Of a stretch of DNA of 64,000 nt, positions 62,916 to 64,000 are shown in pieces. The stretch is from Syntrophomonas sp. Lineage in GTDB: Bacteria > Bacillota > Syntrophomonadia > Syntrophomonadales > Syntrophomonadaceae. A model generated the notes under the pieces. The model was given only the letters and a program-made list of their open reading frames with translations. It was not told the DNA's origin and ran no database searches. Position numbers and translations under genes: made by a program. The stretch covers positions 1-64,000 of the forward strand of contig JAENZN010000020.1 of NCBI GenBank assembly GCA_016841245.1, in the 5' to 3' direction. Within the stretch, counting starts at the first letter, position 1. Every line of letters starts with the position of its first letter.

Positions 62916-64000
62916 ATGTCAAGAGAAGTAGTAGTAGCAGGAGTATGCCGTACACCGATAGGAACATTTGGCGGTACTTTAAAGGATACTAAAGTAGTAG
63001 AATTAGGTCGAGTTGTTATGGTAGAGGCCATGAAGAGGGCTGGAGTTAAGCCCGAACAGATAGATGAAGTTATGTTTGGCTGTGTTATTCAGGGTGGACA
63101 GGGACAGAATGTGGCCAGGCAGTCTATGATACATGCAGGAATTCCTAAAGAAACCACAGCGTTTACCATAAACAAAGTCTGTGCTTCTGGTATGAGAGCA
63201 GTCAGCCTGGCAGTACAATCCATTAAAGCAGGAGACAATGATATCGTTCTGGCCGGTGGTATGGAATGTATGAGTGCTGTACCTTATGCCTTACCCAATG
63301 CCCGCTGGGGTTACCGGATGAATATGTATAAAGGTGACCTGATAGATATGATGGTACATGATGGTCTGTGGGAAATCTTCAATGGTTATCATATGGGTAT
63401 TACCGCTGAAAATATTAATGATCAATATGGTATCACCAGAGAAGAACAGGATGCATTCGGTTTCAGGAGTCAGCAGAGAGCAGCCGAAGCTATCGCGGAA
63501 GGAAGATTCAAAGACGAAATCGTACCGGTAGTTATAAAAGGCAAAAAAGGCGATAAAGTATTTGATACTGACGAACATCCCCGCCTGAGCAGTCCTGAAG
63601 TCATGGCTAAACTGTCACCGGCGTTCAAAAAAGACGGTTCGGTAACTGCAGGCAATGCATCAGGTATCAATGACGGTTCAGCTGCTATGATCGTTATGTC
63701 CAAAGAAAAAGCAGATGAGTTAGGTATCAAACCCATGGCCAGAGTAGTCAGCTATGCATCCGGTGGTGTAGACCCATCAGTTATGGGATTAGGCCCAATT
63801 CCGGCTTCCCAGAAGGCTCTGGAAAAAGCAGGTCTGACCGTAGATGATCTATCTTTAATTGAAGCCAACGAAGCATTTGCAGCCCAGTCTATCGCAGTAG
63901 CCAGGACTATGGGATGGGAAGACAAGATGGATATTGTAAATGTAAATGGTGGAGCTATTGCCCTGGGACATCCAGTAGGTGACTCCGGTGCCAGGATTAT
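62916..64000 (+). CDS. Acetyl-CoA acetyltransferase (thiolase), 3' end outside window
   Basis: From ATG 62916 (after GGGAGTG) the frame is open to the window edge, giving 361 of about 393 residues. It starts [18 protein letters not shown] and shows the active-site Cys in [33 protein letters not shown], and the His in [12 protein letters not shown]. The C-terminal Cys motif lies outside. It cleaves acetoacetyl-CoA into two acetyl-CoA, or condenses them. It is the third gene of the beta-oxidation cluster. Confidence 0.96.
   Translation, partial: MSREVVVAGVCRTPIGTFGGTLKDTKVVELGRVVMVEAMKRAGVKPEQIDEVMFGCVIQGGQGQNVARQSMIHAGIPKETTAFTINKVCASGMRAVSLAVQSIKAGDNDIVLAGGMECMSAVPYALPNARWGYRMNMYKGDLIDMMVHDGLWEIFNGYHMGITAENINDQYGITREEQDAFGFRSQQRAAEAIAEGRFKDEIVPVVIKGKKGDKVFDTDEHPRLSSPEVMAKLSPAFKKDGSVTAGNASGINDGSAAMIVMSKEKADELGIKPMARVVSYASGGVDPSVMGLGPIPASQKALEKAGLTVDDLSLIEANEAFAAQSIAVARTMGWEDKMDIVNVNGGAIALGHPVGDSGARI

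Overview
The window reads as chromosome of a low-to-moderate GC, Gram-positive-type anaerobe of the class Clostridia, most like the Syntrophomonadaceae (inference). The signs are a phenylalanine T-box before pheST, YtxC beside thrS, the thrS / infC-rpmI-rplT order, zapA-polX, a PhoPR-pst regulon, a sensory [FeFe]-hydrogenase histidine kinase, and a crotonase / 3-hydroxybutyryl-CoA dehydrogenase / thiolase run typical of butyrate beta-oxidation in syntrophs. Strong Shine-Dalgarno sites and U-tract terminators occur throughout.

Bases 1 to about 14,332 are an integrated mobile island; its left end lies outside the window. It holds a tyrosine recombinase, a divergent pair of XRE regulators around a compact operator/promoter, small phage-like genes, three exported or membrane genes (copper-amine-oxidase-like repeats, a CARDB-like protein, a TadE/TadG-like pseudopilin), then a block resembling defence cargo: an MBL-fold hydrolase with a 4-TM partner, a zinc-ribbon protein with a possible HEPN-like region, and an AbiGi/AbiGii-like pair. 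It ends with an excisionase and a second integrase. A 3' tRNA remnant (tRNA-Lys-like, complete with CCA) followed by a terminator marks the right attachment site.

From 14.5 to 28.7 kb comes core chromosome: arsC, ytxC, a DUF445 gene, thrS, infC (AUC start) - rpmI - rplT with a leader, a SpoU methyltransferase, a YqzL-like micro-gene, a T-box and pheST. This PheT lacks the N-terminal tRNA-binding OB domain. A gene with an apparent AUA start, a VanX-type dipeptidase and a TGS/uridine-kinase-like protein follow.

From 28.9 to 38.7 kb is a phosphate regulon: phoP-phoR, pstS, an ABC-2/ATPase/MarR cassette lying between pstS and the rest, then pstC-pstA-pstB-phoU. PhoP-box-like hexamers recur on an 11-bp spacing before pstS. 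Zap A and PolX, a SIMPL protein and a UbiB/ABC1 kinase follow.

From 43.9 to 47.1 kb a hydrogenase-like sensor kinase is coupled to an HD-GYP response regulator, a likely link from H2/redox state to c-di-GMP turnover. Then come a DUF421 protein, a phosphomutase-like enzyme, a NIF3-like protein, a U32 peptidase-family protein, MutS2, a class A PBP (minus strand) and tyrS.

The window closes with crotonase, hbd and a thiolase cut by the right edge, which together convert crotonyl-CoA to acetyl-CoA. A family of imperfect palindromes carrying GGGGAC is scattered through the core genes (15.5, 28.7, 31.4, 32.7 and 43.5 kb).
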